Shown: one piece after another, positions 29,390 to 39,100 of the stretch | Layout: each line of letters opens with the position of its first letter | Position numbering within the stretch: the first letter of the stretch is position 1 | From: an uncultured Caulobacterales bacterium | GTDB taxonomy: Bacteria > Pseudomonadota > Alphaproteobacteria > Caulobacterales > Maricaulaceae | DNA length: 64,000 nucleotides | Direction of reading: 5' to 3' | Assembly (NCBI GenBank): GCA_937928165.1 | Contig: CALFVT010000009.1 | Span: forward strand, 1-64,000 | The notes under the pieces: generated by a model | The model's database searches: none | What the model was told of the DNA's origin: nothing | The model's input: only the letters and a program-made list of their open reading frames with translations | Position numbers and translations under genes: made by a program

Positions 29390-29533
29390 ATGACTAAGAC
29401 GGTTCTTATTACGGGGCGCTTAAGCGCAATGGGCAAGGATATAGCGGTGTATTTTGCGCAAAAAAACTATGATTCGGCGGTGGCCATACGCAATTTAGCG
29501 CGGGACGGTATTGACCTTGCTATCAGGCGATAA
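29390..29533 (+). pseudogene. Truncated short-chain dehydrogenase remnant
   Basis: 47 codons from ATG 29390. The start, MTKTVLITGRLSAMGKDIAV, matches the Rossmann N-terminus of short-chain dehydrogenases (usually VLITGASSGIG), but the glycine-rich motif is degraded and the frame ends after about 45 residues, where a full gene would have about 250. No continuation was found in other frames before the tag gene. A decayed gene is the simplest reading. Confidence 0.6.
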
Positions 29534-29617
29534 AGCTTAATCATCTAGGAGATGCGTCAAAACATTGGAGGTGCCGCCTAGGTTAAAATGATGAAAGATT
29601 AATTCAGCTTTAAAAAA

Positions 29618-30235
29618 TTAGCCATCTTGAAGCTTCGTCTTGCCCATATCTTTAACAGGGCCATAGGCATGACATGTCGTCAAATGATCGTTAATCATGC
29701 CGACAGCCTGCATGAAGGCGTAAATAATGACGGGGCCAACAAATTTAAATCCGCGTTTTTTTAGGTCTTTTGATAGGGCCTCTGATATAGGGGTTTTCAC
29801 GGGGCGCTGTTCGGGTAGTTTCCAGCTATTTTGGACCGGCCTGGCGTTAACAAAATCCCATAAATACTCATTAAAGTTTATGCCATCTTCATCGCGCATT
29901 TTAATAAAAACTTGCGCATTAGAAATAGCGGCGTTGATTTTAAGTTTGGAGCGGATAATGCCTGCATCTCCCATAAGGCGCGCCCGGTCTGCATCCGTAT
30001 AATGGGCGATAATATCTGGATCGAGTCCGTCAAAAGCTTTGAGGATATTTTCGCGTTTCCGCAAAATCGTAATCCACGCGAGGCCCGCTTGCATACCGTC
30101 TTGAATGAGCTTGGAGAATAAGGCTTTATCATCCCAAATCGGGCGGCCCCATTCTGTATCATGGTAATGAGTGTATAGCGGATCATCGGGAGGAGCCCAT
30201 CCACAGCGAGGCAGATCTGGAATATCTGTATACAT
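29618..30235 (-). CDS. tag: DNA-3-methyladenine glycosylase I
   Basis: A 205-residue Tag glycosylase, removing 3-methyladenine from alkylated DNA. The N-terminal PRCGWAPPDDPLYTHYHDTEWG carries family residues including the zinc ligands Cys and His, and LTTCHAYG near the C-terminus supplies the other pair. Middle block GLAWITILRKRENILKAFDG is also typical. Only 2 bp separate it from the PPK2 gene upstream on the same strand. Confidence 0.95.
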   Translation of the reverse strand: MYTDIPDLPRCGWAPPDDPLYTHYHDTEWGRPIWDDKALFSKLIQDGMQAGLAWITILRKRENILKAFDGLDPDIIAHYTDADRARLMGDAGIIRSKLKINAAISNAQVFIKMRDEDGINFNEYLWDFVNARPVQNSWKLPEQRPVKTPISEALSKDLKKRGFKFVGPVIIYAFMQAVGMINDHLTTCHAYGPVKDMGKTKLQDG

Positions 30236-30237
30236 AA

Positions 30238-31056
30238 TTATATAATCTCAAAGTCTTCTGGGCGGTAGCCGGGATCAGGATATTGCGGATTTATATTTTC
30301 AAGGGCCTGCCGTACGAGGCCTGAGATAATCGCCCCGCGGGCGGCGCGGTTATCAGACGGAATAACATACCACGGGGCATGTTCTGTGGAGGTTCGCTGG
30401 AGCATAGTCTCATAGGCATCCATAAATTCCGGCCAAAGCTTACGGTCTTCAAGGTCGCCCGGATTAAATTTCCAGCGTTTACGCGGCGTAATGAGGCGAT
30501 CACGAAGCCGCTCCCCTTGGATTTCATGAGAAATATGCAGCATGAATTTCAAAACGATAGTTCCGTTTTCCGTAAGGTGACGCTCGAAGTTATTTATTTG
30601 CTCATAGCGCTGCTCAGTGGCCGCCGCAGGGGCGAATCCACGCACCTTAACGACTAAAACATCTTCATAATGAGAGCGGTTGAAAATAGTGATATGGCCT
30701 TTCGGCGGACAATGAGGATGTATGCGCCAGAGGTAATCATGGGCGCGCTCGGTTTTACTCGGCGCTTTAAAGGCGGCGACATGAAGATTTAGCGGCGGTG
30801 TGCGGTGGAAAATCGCTGAAGTTGTCCCGTCCTTCCCGCTCGTGTCCATGCCTTGCAGGATAATTAAAAGACTTTTATCCGCCGCGCCGTAAAGCCTATG
30901 GGCGAGGCCCTTTATAGCCTTGGCATGGGTTTTTATCGCCGCCCGGGATTGGGTCTTGCTTTTATAAATATCACTAGAGGTCTTGTAATCTGCGAGGCGC
31001 GTTTGTCCGTCGACCGTAACGCGAAAAGGTGAAGGCGGCAGAAAAGATGACGGCAT
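30238..31056 (-). CDS. Polyphosphate kinase 2 family protein
   Basis: A 272-residue PPK2-family kinase, transferring phosphate between polyphosphate and nucleotides. Walker A-like motif LIILQGMDTSGKDGT (about 64-78), then FKAPSKTERAHDYLWRIH, HYEDVLVVKVR and the lid-region RDRLITPRKRWKFNPGDL. One-domain size fits class I-type enzymes (NDP or AMP specificity not determinable here). Followed directly by tag. Confidence 0.93.
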   Translation of the reverse strand: MPSSFLPPSPFRVTVDGQTRLADYKTSSDIYKSKTQSRAAIKTHAKAIKGLAHRLYGAADKSLLIILQGMDTSGKDGTTSAIFHRTPPLNLHVAAFKAPSKTERAHDYLWRIHPHCPPKGHITIFNRSHYEDVLVVKVRGFAPAAATEQRYEQINNFERHLTENGTIVLKFMLHISHEIQGERLRDRLITPRKRWKFNPGDLEDRKLWPEFMDAYETMLQRTSTEHAPWYVIPSDNRAARGAIISGLVRQALENINPQYPDPGYRPEDFEII

Positions 31057-31085
31057 AGAAGACTCCGGTTAGGCGTGATGATTTT

Positions 31086-31181
31086 TTATATGTCTATCAA
31101 CGGCTCGAAGAAGCACCATAGCGCGAAAACGGTAAAAATGAAAAGGCCTGTTAATGTATAAACGGGCAGATTAAGGCTCAT
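31086..31181 (-). CDS. Possible 31-residue membrane peptide
   Basis: Short frame with ATG at 31181 encoding one hydrophobic segment (VYTLTGLFIFTVFALWCFF). It follows another small membrane ORF in a different frame; the two may be remains of one small two-helix membrane protein broken by a frameshift. Weak support. Confidence 0.3.
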   Translation of the reverse strand: MSLNLPVYTLTGLFIFTVFALWCFFEPLIDI

Positions 31182-31227
31182 GAGCGTCACCACATCAGAT
31201 TGCGGGAATTGTGAGGCTGTTTGTTGG

Positions 31228-31362
31228 CTAAGTCGCGATATTGATGAGCGCCGTTAAACTGTCCATAGTCTTTGAATGCGTGGCCGTTCTATACCTTAAA
31301 ATGAGCCATATAGTTAGGGGTATGATCGCAAAAAATACGATAGGCATTAAAACAATATCCAT
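31228..31362 (-). CDS. Possible 44-residue single-span membrane protein
   Basis: ATG at 31362 preceded by a strong AAAGGAGA ribosome binding site. The product starts MDIVLMPIVFFAIIPLTIWL, a transmembrane helix, then LRYRTATHSK. The good binding site and the helix followed by Arg/His residues favour a real small protein, or the N-terminus of a DUF6249-like protein whose C-terminus has been shifted out of frame. No other genes fit in this 459-bp gap. Confidence 0.45.
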   Translation of the reverse strand: MDIVLMPIVFFAIIPLTIWLILRYRTATHSKTMDSLTALINIAT

Positions 31363-31451
31363 TTTATGTCTCCTTTGAGTTTATATTTGTAAGACGTCAT
31401 GAGTCTGTCAAAAAGTTGCAATAATGTGATATCTTTTTACCGGCCTAGTTT

Positions 31452-31480
31452 TTGACATCTTCATGCCAAGTTCATAAACA
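31452..31480 (+). promoter_or_regulatory. Candidate promoter of the yceI-like gene
   Basis: A perfect TTGACA at 31452-31457 with a 17-bp spacer to TAAACA at 31475-31480, 36 bp before the start codon. The -35 is good; the -10 matches only half of the consensus. Inference only. Confidence 0.35.
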
Positions 31481-31515
31481 CTCATGCAAATGCGAGTTTA
31501 GCGAAAGGTTTTGAT

Positions 31516-32271
31516 ATGCGATTTTTTACAACGCTTACACTCTGTGCAGCTTTTGGGTTTGTAACAGCCTATGAAGCGAGCAGTAGCTCATATGCACCGA
31601 GTGTAAACTCACTTGCCGTACAAAGCCAATCCTCGTCTAAACCTCAACCGCCCGTAAAGCGCAAGCTTATTCGCACAAGTGAAGTTCAGGCGTCGACACA
31701 AGGACAAGCCCTTGAGAGGCAAAACGCAAATGAACAAGGTATATCCAAAGCTCCGCGCGGTAAGATACTTCCAAATTGGTCTATTCGTCCCGATGAAAGC
31801 TCTATTGTTTTTAAAGGCCGCCAAACCGGAGATGAGTTCACTGGTGAATTTAAAACTTTCACAGCGGATATTGTTTTCCATGAGGCCGCCTTGAAAGGTG
31901 CAAGTGTGGAAGCGGTTATTGATATGACGTCTTTCGATGCAGGAAATAAAGACCGTAATGAAGCTTTGCCAGGAAAAGAATGGTTCTTTGTTAAATCATT
32001 TCCGCAAGCAAAGTTTTCAGCTTACGGGTTTGCAAAATTAGATGATGGCCGTTATGAAACCCAAGGGGAGTTGACAATTCGAGATGTGAGCCTTCCCGTA
32101 AAATTACCTTTTGATCTGACCGTGAGTGATGACGGTGTTGCAGTCATGAAGGGCTCTGTTGAGATTGACCGCAGCCAGTTCGGCGTTGGTCAAGGCGCTT
32201 GGGCCAAAGGGGAATGGGTCGATTTAAACGTAATAGTTGATATCACGATTGTCGCAGATAAGCGCTTTTAG
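31516..32271 (+). CDS. YceI-family exported protein
   Basis: A 251-residue protein with a signal peptide (MRFFTTLTLCAAFGFVTAY) and a 60-residue Ser/Gln/Pro-rich linker. Residues about 85-250 form a YceI lipocalin-like barrel: WSIRPDESSIVFKG, then FTGEFKTFTADIVFHEAAL, NEALPGKEWFFVKSFPQAKF and DRSQFGVGQGAW. YceI proteins bind polyisoprenoids such as quinone precursors in the periplasm. Standalone gene, convergent with the ABC-F gene. Confidence 0.92.
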   Translation: MRFFTTLTLCAAFGFVTAYEASSSSYAPSVNSLAVQSQSSSKPQPPVKRKLIRTSEVQASTQGQALERQNANEQGISKAPRGKILPNWSIRPDESSIVFKGRQTGDEFTGEFKTFTADIVFHEAALKGASVEAVIDMTSFDAGNKDRNEALPGKEWFFVKSFPQAKFSAYGFAKLDDGRYETQGELTIRDVSLPVKLPFDLTVSDDGVAVMKGSVEIDRSQFGVGQGAWAKGEWVDLNVIVDITIVADKRF

Positions 32272-32301
32272 GCGCTGGTGCCCAAATCTTTTTAAACTCG
32301 C

Positions 32302-34110
32302 TTATTGTCCCTCTTTAAGCATTTCAAGGGTGAGCCATTCATCTTCTTTCTCCGCAAGCGCATTTTGCGCTGCCGTTAAATCTTTAACATATTGACCATA
32401 TTTATCAGGGTTTTTGGAAAATAAGTCAGGGTCAGACAGCGCGGTTTCCAGCCGTGCTATCTCGCCCTGCACAGTTTCTATTTCTTCGGGGAGTTTACCC
32501 AGCCGGAATTTATGTTTATAAGAGAGTTTAGTTTTAGCTGTCGTGGGCGGCGGTGTTGTGGGGGTATCTTTCGCCTTTTCTTCTTTGGCTTTTTCTGCTG
32601 TTTTACGCGCCTTAATACCGGCGCCGCGCTGGCTGACCATATCACTATAACCGCCGGCATAGACCTGCCATTGACCCGGTCCTTCATAGGCAAGGCTGCG
32701 GGTGACCGTGCGGTCAAGAAAGTCACGGTCATGAGAGATTAAAATAACCGTGCCAGTGTAATCAGCAATAAGTTCTTGGAGTAAGTCGAGAGTTTCAAGA
32801 TCGAGATCATTTGTCGGCTCATCTAAAATCAGCAGATTGGATGGCCGCCTTAAGCCGCGCGCTAATTGTAAGCGGCCCCGCTCCCCGCCGGATAATGCGT
32901 GAATGGGGGTTCGGGCTTGTTCAGGTAAAAAGAGAAAATCTTTCATATAACGCATGACATGAATAGAACGGTCTCCGACCATAACGAGGTCGCCGCCGCC
33001 CTCTGTCATGGCTTCACTTAATGTCCATTCAGGGTTCAAGCTTTCGCGTTTCTGATCAATAATTAAGGGCATAAGGCCTGTGCCCATCTCAATGGTTCCG
33101 CTATCTGGAGCAAGCTCTCCTGTAATCATTTTCAGTAAGGTTGTTTTCCCCGCGCCGTTGGGCCCAATAATCCCGAGCCGTTCCCCGCGCATAAGCTTAA
33201 GGGACAGGTCTTTTACAATAGGCCGTTCCCCATAGGACTTGGAAATGTTATCAAGTAGGGCAACTTTCTTGCCGGAGCTATCTGCATCGAGCGAGGTCAT
33301 AGTGGCTGTGCCTTGAACACTGCGGTGTTCTTTGTACTGGCTACGAAGAACACCGAGTTCTTTAAGGCGGCGGACATTACGTTTACGCCGCCCAGAGACG
33401 CCGTGAACGACCCAATGTTGCTCCCGGTGAATTTGGCGTTTAAGCTTATGATGTTCTAGCTCTTCTTGCTGTAAAAACACATCGCGCCAATCCTCGAAAT
33501 AAGCAAAATTTTTATTCATCATATGGGTGATACCGCGGTCTACCCAAATGGTTTTGCGCGATAGCTTTTCTAAAAACCGACGGTCATGGGAAATTAGCAG
33601 CAGTGCCGATGACATTTGCGAAATTTCCTCCTCGAGCCACTCAATCGCCGGTAAGTCAAGATGGTTTGTGGGCTCATCTAGCATGAGTATATCGGGTTCC
33701 GGCGCGAGGGCCTGAACGAGGGCTGCGCGGCGTATCTCTCCGCCAGATAAAGCCTGCGGGTTTTCCGTCCCTGTCAGGCCTAAGGCATCTAGTAAATAAG
33801 GGATGCGGTAACCATCATCACTGCCTTCGAGCCCCGAAAGAACATATTCATTAACGGTCTTAAATTGAGAGAGGTCGGGTTCTTGGCGCAGATAGCGCGT
33901 TGTTGTGCCGGGTTTTAGGAAATAATCCCCTTTATCGGCTTCGATTTGCCTATCCGCCATTTTGAGCAATGTTGATTTGCCCGACCCATTACGGCCGACA
34001 AGGCAAATACGGTCGCGGGGCATAACCGATAGCTCCGCCCCTTCAAATAATGGGGTGCTGCCAAATGTTAGGTGAATGTCTTGGAGGGTTAAAAGAGGGG
34101 GCTGTGCCAT
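32302..34110 (-). CDS. ABC-F family ATPase, Uup-like
   Basis: About 602 residues with two ABC ATPase domains and no membrane segments: first Walker A GRNGSGKSTLL and signature LSGGEIRRAALVQAL, second Walker A GPNGAGKTTLL and signature LSGGERGRLQLARGL. The C-terminal 90 residues are a Lys/Glu-rich linker plus coiled coil, as in Uup, which binds DNA; ABC-F proteins act on ribosomes or nucleic acids. I start at ATG 34110 (MAQPPLLTLQDIHLTFG); an upstream start at 34128 would overlap rfbD further. Its start lies 2 bp past the rfbD stop. Confidence 0.93.
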   Translation of the reverse strand: MAQPPLLTLQDIHLTFGSTPLFEGAELSVMPRDRICLVGRNGSGKSTLLKMADRQIEADKGDYFLKPGTTTRYLRQEPDLSQFKTVNEYVLSGLEGSDDGYRIPYLLDALGLTGTENPQALSGGEIRRAALVQALAPEPDILMLDEPTNHLDLPAIEWLEEEISQMSSALLLISHDRRFLEKLSRKTIWVDRGITHMMNKNFAYFEDWRDVFLQQEELEHHKLKRQIHREQHWVVHGVSGRRKRNVRRLKELGVLRSQYKEHRSVQGTATMTSLDADSSGKKVALLDNISKSYGERPIVKDLSLKLMRGERLGIIGPNGAGKTTLLKMITGELAPDSGTIEMGTGLMPLIIDQKRESLNPEWTLSEAMTEGGGDLVMVGDRSIHVMRYMKDFLFLPEQARTPIHALSGGERGRLQLARGLRRPSNLLILDEPTNDLDLETLDLLQELIADYTGTVILISHDRDFLDRTVTRSLAYEGPGQWQVYAGGYSDMVSQRGAGIKARKTAEKAKEEKAKDTPTTPPPTTAKTKLSYKHKFRLGKLPEEIETVQGEIARLETALSDPDLFSKNPDKYGQYVKDLTAAQNALAEKEDEWLTLEMLKEGQ

Positions 34111-34111
34111 A

Positions 34112-34990
34112 TTATATCTTACGCTCATTTAAGGCCCGTATTAGGCCGTCTTGCCAAGTGGGGAGTGGCCCAAATTGCGCCTCATAATCAGATATATCCA
34201 TCACGCTATAGGCGGGACGCTTTGCGGGGGTTGGATAACCTGATGATGGAATATCTTTTACGCGGCAAGAGATATGGGCAGCTTTAAAAATAGCCCGCGC
34301 AAAATCGGCCCAGCTTATCGGCGTGCCGGAATTTGTAACATGGTAGATTTGTTTAATATCATTGCCGCTATGACGGCCTAGCGCAATATCTAGGCAAGCT
34401 TTTGCTAAGTCGGCGGCATAAGTGGGCCGTCCTATTTGGTCATTTACGACTGTAATGTCGCTGCGGTTTTGAGCCAGCCTTAACATGGTGTTTAAAAAGT
34501 TTGGGCTGAGCCCGTCATAAACCCAGCTTGTGCGAAGACATGTAGACACGCCTTGGCCATGATCTTTAACGGCTAGTTCTCCTTGGAGCTTTGTCGCCCC
34601 ATATATGTTAATAGGGTCTGTTGCGTCACCGAGTTCATAGGGAGCATGGGCTTGCCCATTAAAAACATAATCTGTGGATATATGAATCAAGCCTTTACCT
34701 TGGGCTTTGCAAGCCTGCGCCATGTTTTTAGGAGCGTGGTGATTTAAGGCCTGCGCGGCGGCTTTGTCTGTCTCGGCTTTATCCACTTGCGTATAGGCCG
34801 CTGCGTTAATAACAACATTTGCCGAAGACTGAGTAATGAGCTCGTAGGCTTGCTGCGGATTTGCAGCGAGGTCTGCTGTGCTAGAGCCTATAAATTGCGC
34901 TGTAATATCTTGTATTTGGCATAGGCGCGATAAAGCTTTGGCAAGCTGTCCATTTTGCCCAAACACTAAAAGTTTAAGGGGAGGGGGCAT
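34112..34990 (-). CDS. rfbD: dTDP-4-dehydrorhamnose reductase
   Basis: A 292-residue extended SDR enzyme, last step of dTDP-L-rhamnose synthesis. N-terminal LLVFGQNGQLAKAL for NADPH binding, INAAAYTQVDKAE, HISTDYVFNGQ and the YGATKLQGE catalytic Tyr-Lys pair. Overlaps the rfbB stop by one base (TAATG). No rfbA or rfbC is nearby, so the pathway must be completed elsewhere. Confidence 0.94.
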   Translation of the reverse strand: MPPPLKLLVFGQNGQLAKALSRLCQIQDITAQFIGSSTADLAANPQQAYELITQSSANVVINAAAYTQVDKAETDKAAAQALNHHAPKNMAQACKAQGKGLIHISTDYVFNGQAHAPYELGDATDPINIYGATKLQGELAVKDHGQGVSTCLRTSWVYDGLSPNFLNTMLRLAQNRSDITVVNDQIGRPTYAADLAKACLDIALGRHSGNDIKQIYHVTNSGTPISWADFARAIFKAAHISCRVKDIPSSGYPTPAKRPAYSVMDISDYEAQFGPLPTWQDGLIRALNERKI

Positions 34991-36051
34991 TAGCTGGCTT
35001 TATTTTCCAAGCCAATACGCTTGCCGACTTTATCGCGGTTAAGCAAGGGGCGCCACCAAGCTTCATTTTCAAGATACCAATGGACGGTTGTCTCAAAGCC
35101 TTCATTAAAGTTTATCTTTGGCTCCCATGATAACTCGGATTTAATTTTTTCAGGATTAATCGCATATCGCCGATCATGGCCGGGGCGGTCTTTAACAAAA
35201 CTTATGAGTGTCTCATATGATTTGTCTTTGCGTGGTTTGTAATTATCCATAATCTTGCAAATGGTTTTCACAAGCTCTAAATTACTTCGCTCATTATTCC
35301 CGCCGACATTATAGGTTTGGCCCGTTTGGCCTGTTTTAAGCACTGTTAAAATGGCATCGGCGTGATCTTCAACATAAAGCCAGTCACGAATGTTACTGCC
35401 ATTACCATAAACTGGAATGGCTTGCTCGGCGAGGCATTTTAAAATCACTACGGGAATGAGCTTTTCGGGGAACTGATAAGGGCCGTAATTATTTGAACAA
35501 TTTGTAATTAAAACGGGTAGCCCATAGGTGCGCTGCCAAGCCCGCGCTAAATGATCGCTCGCTGCTTTTGACGCTGCATAAGGTGAAGACGGGTTATAAG
35601 GCGTAGCCTCCGTAAAAGCGGGTTCGTCATGATCAAGATCACCATAAACTTCATCGGTTGAAACATGTAAAAAGCGAAAAGCCTGTTTTTCAGCTGTATT
35701 AAGAGCCTCCCAATAGGTCTTTGCTGCATGTAATAAGGTAAACGTCCCAACGATATTTGTTTGAATGAAATCGGCTGGGCCATCAATAGAGCGGTCAACA
35801 TGAGATTCGGCTGCAAGATGTATGACCGCTTGAGGCCTATATTTATTAAATAATTTTATTAAGGCCGTGCTGTCACAAATATCAGCTTTCTCATGTTGGT
35901 AATCCGCGCAATCTTCATAATCTTTGAGATTGGCAAGATTCGCTGCATAGGTGAGCTTGTCTATGTTAATGACCTTATAGCCTGATTTTATAGCTTGGCG
36001 AATAACGCAAGAGCCAATAAAACCCGCTCCGCCTGTCACAAAAATACTCAT
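34990..36051 (-). CDS. rfbB: dTDP-glucose 4,6-dehydratase
   Basis: A 353-residue dehydratase with NAD motif VTGGAGFIGSCVIRQA at the N-terminus, HLAAESHVDRSIDGP, the catalytic HVSTDEVYGDL triad segment, and the YAASKAASDHLARAW Tyr-Lys motif. It makes dTDP-4-keto-6-deoxyglucose for surface rhamnose. First of a minus-strand run rfbB-rfbD-ABC-F. Confidence 0.95.
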   Translation of the reverse strand: MSIFVTGGAGFIGSCVIRQAIKSGYKVINIDKLTYAANLANLKDYEDCADYQHEKADICDSTALIKLFNKYRPQAVIHLAAESHVDRSIDGPADFIQTNIVGTFTLLHAAKTYWEALNTAEKQAFRFLHVSTDEVYGDLDHDEPAFTEATPYNPSSPYAASKAASDHLARAWQRTYGLPVLITNCSNNYGPYQFPEKLIPVVILKCLAEQAIPVYGNGSNIRDWLYVEDHADAILTVLKTGQTGQTYNVGGNNERSNLELVKTICKIMDNYKPRKDKSYETLISFVKDRPGHDRRYAINPEKIKSELSWEPKINFNEGFETTVHWYLENEAWWRPLLNRDKVGKRIGLENKAS

Positions 36052-36191
36052 ATGCCTGTCCTAAAAGTCACTATTACGGGGGGTCTTATATGTTATATTA
36101 GCCCTCAGATGCTGACGGTAATGTTTTTTTGTTTCTATAATTTAGAATGCCCCATATAGATAGGTCATAATTGCAAAGAGACCGTTAGATT

Positions 36192-39100
36192 ATGGCGATT
36201 AAACAGCGATATATAAGCCGAACTGTCGGGTGCTTTATTCTTTATGCCTTTACGGCAATATTTGTGAGCTGGGCGCAAGTCAGTGCGCCGAGTATTGCAT
36301 TTCCTGATGCGCCTGTTTCTAACGAGGCTTTGCGCTCTGAACTTGCCGCCATTGATGCCAATGCGTCTTTAACGAATGAGCAGAAGGCATCCATTGAAAC
36401 GATTTATAAAGCCGCCTTAAATGAGGTGGATTTAGCTCTTCAAGCTCGGCAAGATGCGGTTCGTTTTGAAAATGAATTGTCTCAAGCCGATACCACAGAA
36501 GCTGGCTTGCGCGGTGAAATAAGCCGGCTTGATGTGCAAGCTTTGGACGGGGATGAGCTTGATAATCTCGATCAATCTTTAAATGCCTTAGAAAGAGAAC
36601 TCACCAGTTTAGAAGGCGAGCTGCGGGGTTACCGTACGGAACTTGCGCAATATGAAGCGACTTTGGATACGCTGTTGCAAAGACCTTTACAGCTAGGGGA
36701 TGAGCTTGCTTTAGTGCGCAGTGAAGAAAATGAGCTAAGTCAAGAGCTATCTGAAATTGCCGAAGTAAATGAAGACCCGCGCGAGCAAGCCGCGCGCCGG
36801 CTTTTAGATGCACAATATCATCGCCGCCAGATACAGATTATTGCGATGGAGCGCGAACTTGCGGGTCTCGCAACGCGGCAAACCTTGGTCGGTCTTCGCC
36901 GCGATCTGGTTATCCGTAAAATTGCCCGCACAGAGAGGCGGGTGTTACTTTTACAAAGCCGGACGGGACAACGCCGCATTCGTCTTGCACAAGATGTGGT
37001 TAATCAGGCGCAGTCTGATTTAAGTCTTTTAGAGAAAGAACATGCTTTTGTCCGCGAATATGCGGTCGATAATTATGCCTTGGCCTTGAAACTGTCTAAA
37101 ATTGCCGAAAATGGCGGACAATATCCGCGTAAACTTGCCAATGCACGGGATTCGCTTGAAATTGCTCGCGAAGACTTACGTTTGGCTAATCAACTGATCG
37201 AGCTAGGTAATCTAAACCGAGCATCTAATACAAACTTGCGGCGCATTCAAAGCAACCGCGCGCCTTTGAGTGCGATTGGCGTTGAGATTGCAAAGGTTAA
37301 AAAGGATATTGCGGACCAAATGCAATCTCGCATTTTAGCCGAAGATGAGCTTCGGGATTTAACGCTTCGGGGCAAAACTCTCAGTGGTGATTTTAACCTT
37401 TGGCAAGACGCTAACCCTTTGCAGGAGGAAATATCAGAGAGTGAACTCTCTTATCTCCGATCCTTAAATGAGCGTCGCCGCAATTTTTTGGAAGAACTTA
37501 TTAATGCGTCTAATATCAATATTGAAGATGCAAATGGTCTTTTGCAAGTGCAAACGGAATGGCGAAGCCAAGTCACCGCTCTGCGAAGTGTCTTAAATAA
37601 AACACTTCTATGGACGCCAAGCTCTGAAATTATCGGTAAAAAATGGGTTGGACAAGTTTACCGCGGAGCCCGAAAACTTACGAGTGCAGAACAGCTGAGT
37701 TTGATTGTGCGAAATTTATCATCTGGCTTGTGGCGTTATCTGCCTTTGGTTTTGTTAGCGAGCGCCGGATTCCTCGCCTTAATCTCGCTGCGTAAAAACC
37801 TGAAAATTGCATTAGAAGATATTTCTAAAAAAGTCGGCCATGTTCAAGTTGATAGCTATTGGCATACACCCCGAGCCATTGCGATTTGCGGTTTAATTGC
37901 CCTTCCCATTCCCATTGTTTTTACCGTTATCGGCTTTATTTTATCGCGGGCTGTTACGCCAGACCCATTGGTTATGCAGCTTGGAGTTACTGGGCTTGAT
38001 CTTTCGGGTTTTCTTTGGTTTTTCCTCACTTGGCGAGAATGGAACCGTAATCATGCCTTAATGGGCCCGCATTTTGACTTAGCAGAAGATATTCGTATTC
38101 GTGTCAATCAAGAGCTGCACTGGTTTATCCCTCTGGGAGCTTTTGTTATAGGCTGCGTTACGGCAACGCAAAACAGCCGAGATATTGACGTATATAGTGG
38201 ATTTAGCGTTCTGGCCTTTATGGTCATTGCTCTGCTAATGTCTGTATTCACGCTACGGGTTTTTTGGGCTAAAAAAGACGCCCTGCAGCAGGCGGCTGAT
38301 GAAGGTCATAGAGTCTGGCGCTACCGTAAAACCATTACTTTTGTTTTTGTGGCTTTACCTTTGCTATCTGGTATATTAGCCTTTCTTGGATTTTATGAAA
38401 CAGCCCGTGTTTTACTCTCACGTTTGTTGTTTTCAAGTGGTCTGGTTATTTCCGTATATGTCCTTTACGGGCTTATTCACCGTACAGTTTTAGTGGCGCA
38501 GCGCCGCATATCCTTGCAGCAAGCTATAGAACGCCGTGACCGGGTTCAAAAAGCGCGGCTTGAAAAAGAGGCTGCTGAGGAACGCGGTGATGCTGTTCCG
38601 GCGCCCCCGCCGGTTGATTATGACCGCATTGATGTGGAGACGACATCACGCCAAACAACCCAGCTTCTAAATACATTAGTTTCAGTTGGCTTTGCTATTT
38701 TAATGTGGCTGTTCTGGCAAGATCTGCTCCCGGCGCTGTCTGTGTTTGATAATGTTAAAATCCCCCTTGGCCGCTCTATTGGGCCGGGCGGTGAAATTAT
38801 GACGGATAGTTCAATTTCACTTTGGACGATTTTAAAGTCTATCGTTATTATAACCTTAACTATTATTGCGGGTAAAAACTTACCGGGCTTTTTGGAGGTC
38901 TTTGTCCTTGATAGTGTGAAATTAGAACCCGGGATTCGCTATGCGGTGATTACGATTTTGGGTTATCTTATTTTTGCTATTGGCCTGACGATTGCCTTTT
39001 CAGTGCTTGGGGTTGAATGGGCAAAACTACAATGGATTGTGGCGGCCTTGGGTGTGGGTATTGGCTTTGGCCTTCAAGAGATTATTGCTAATTTTATCTC

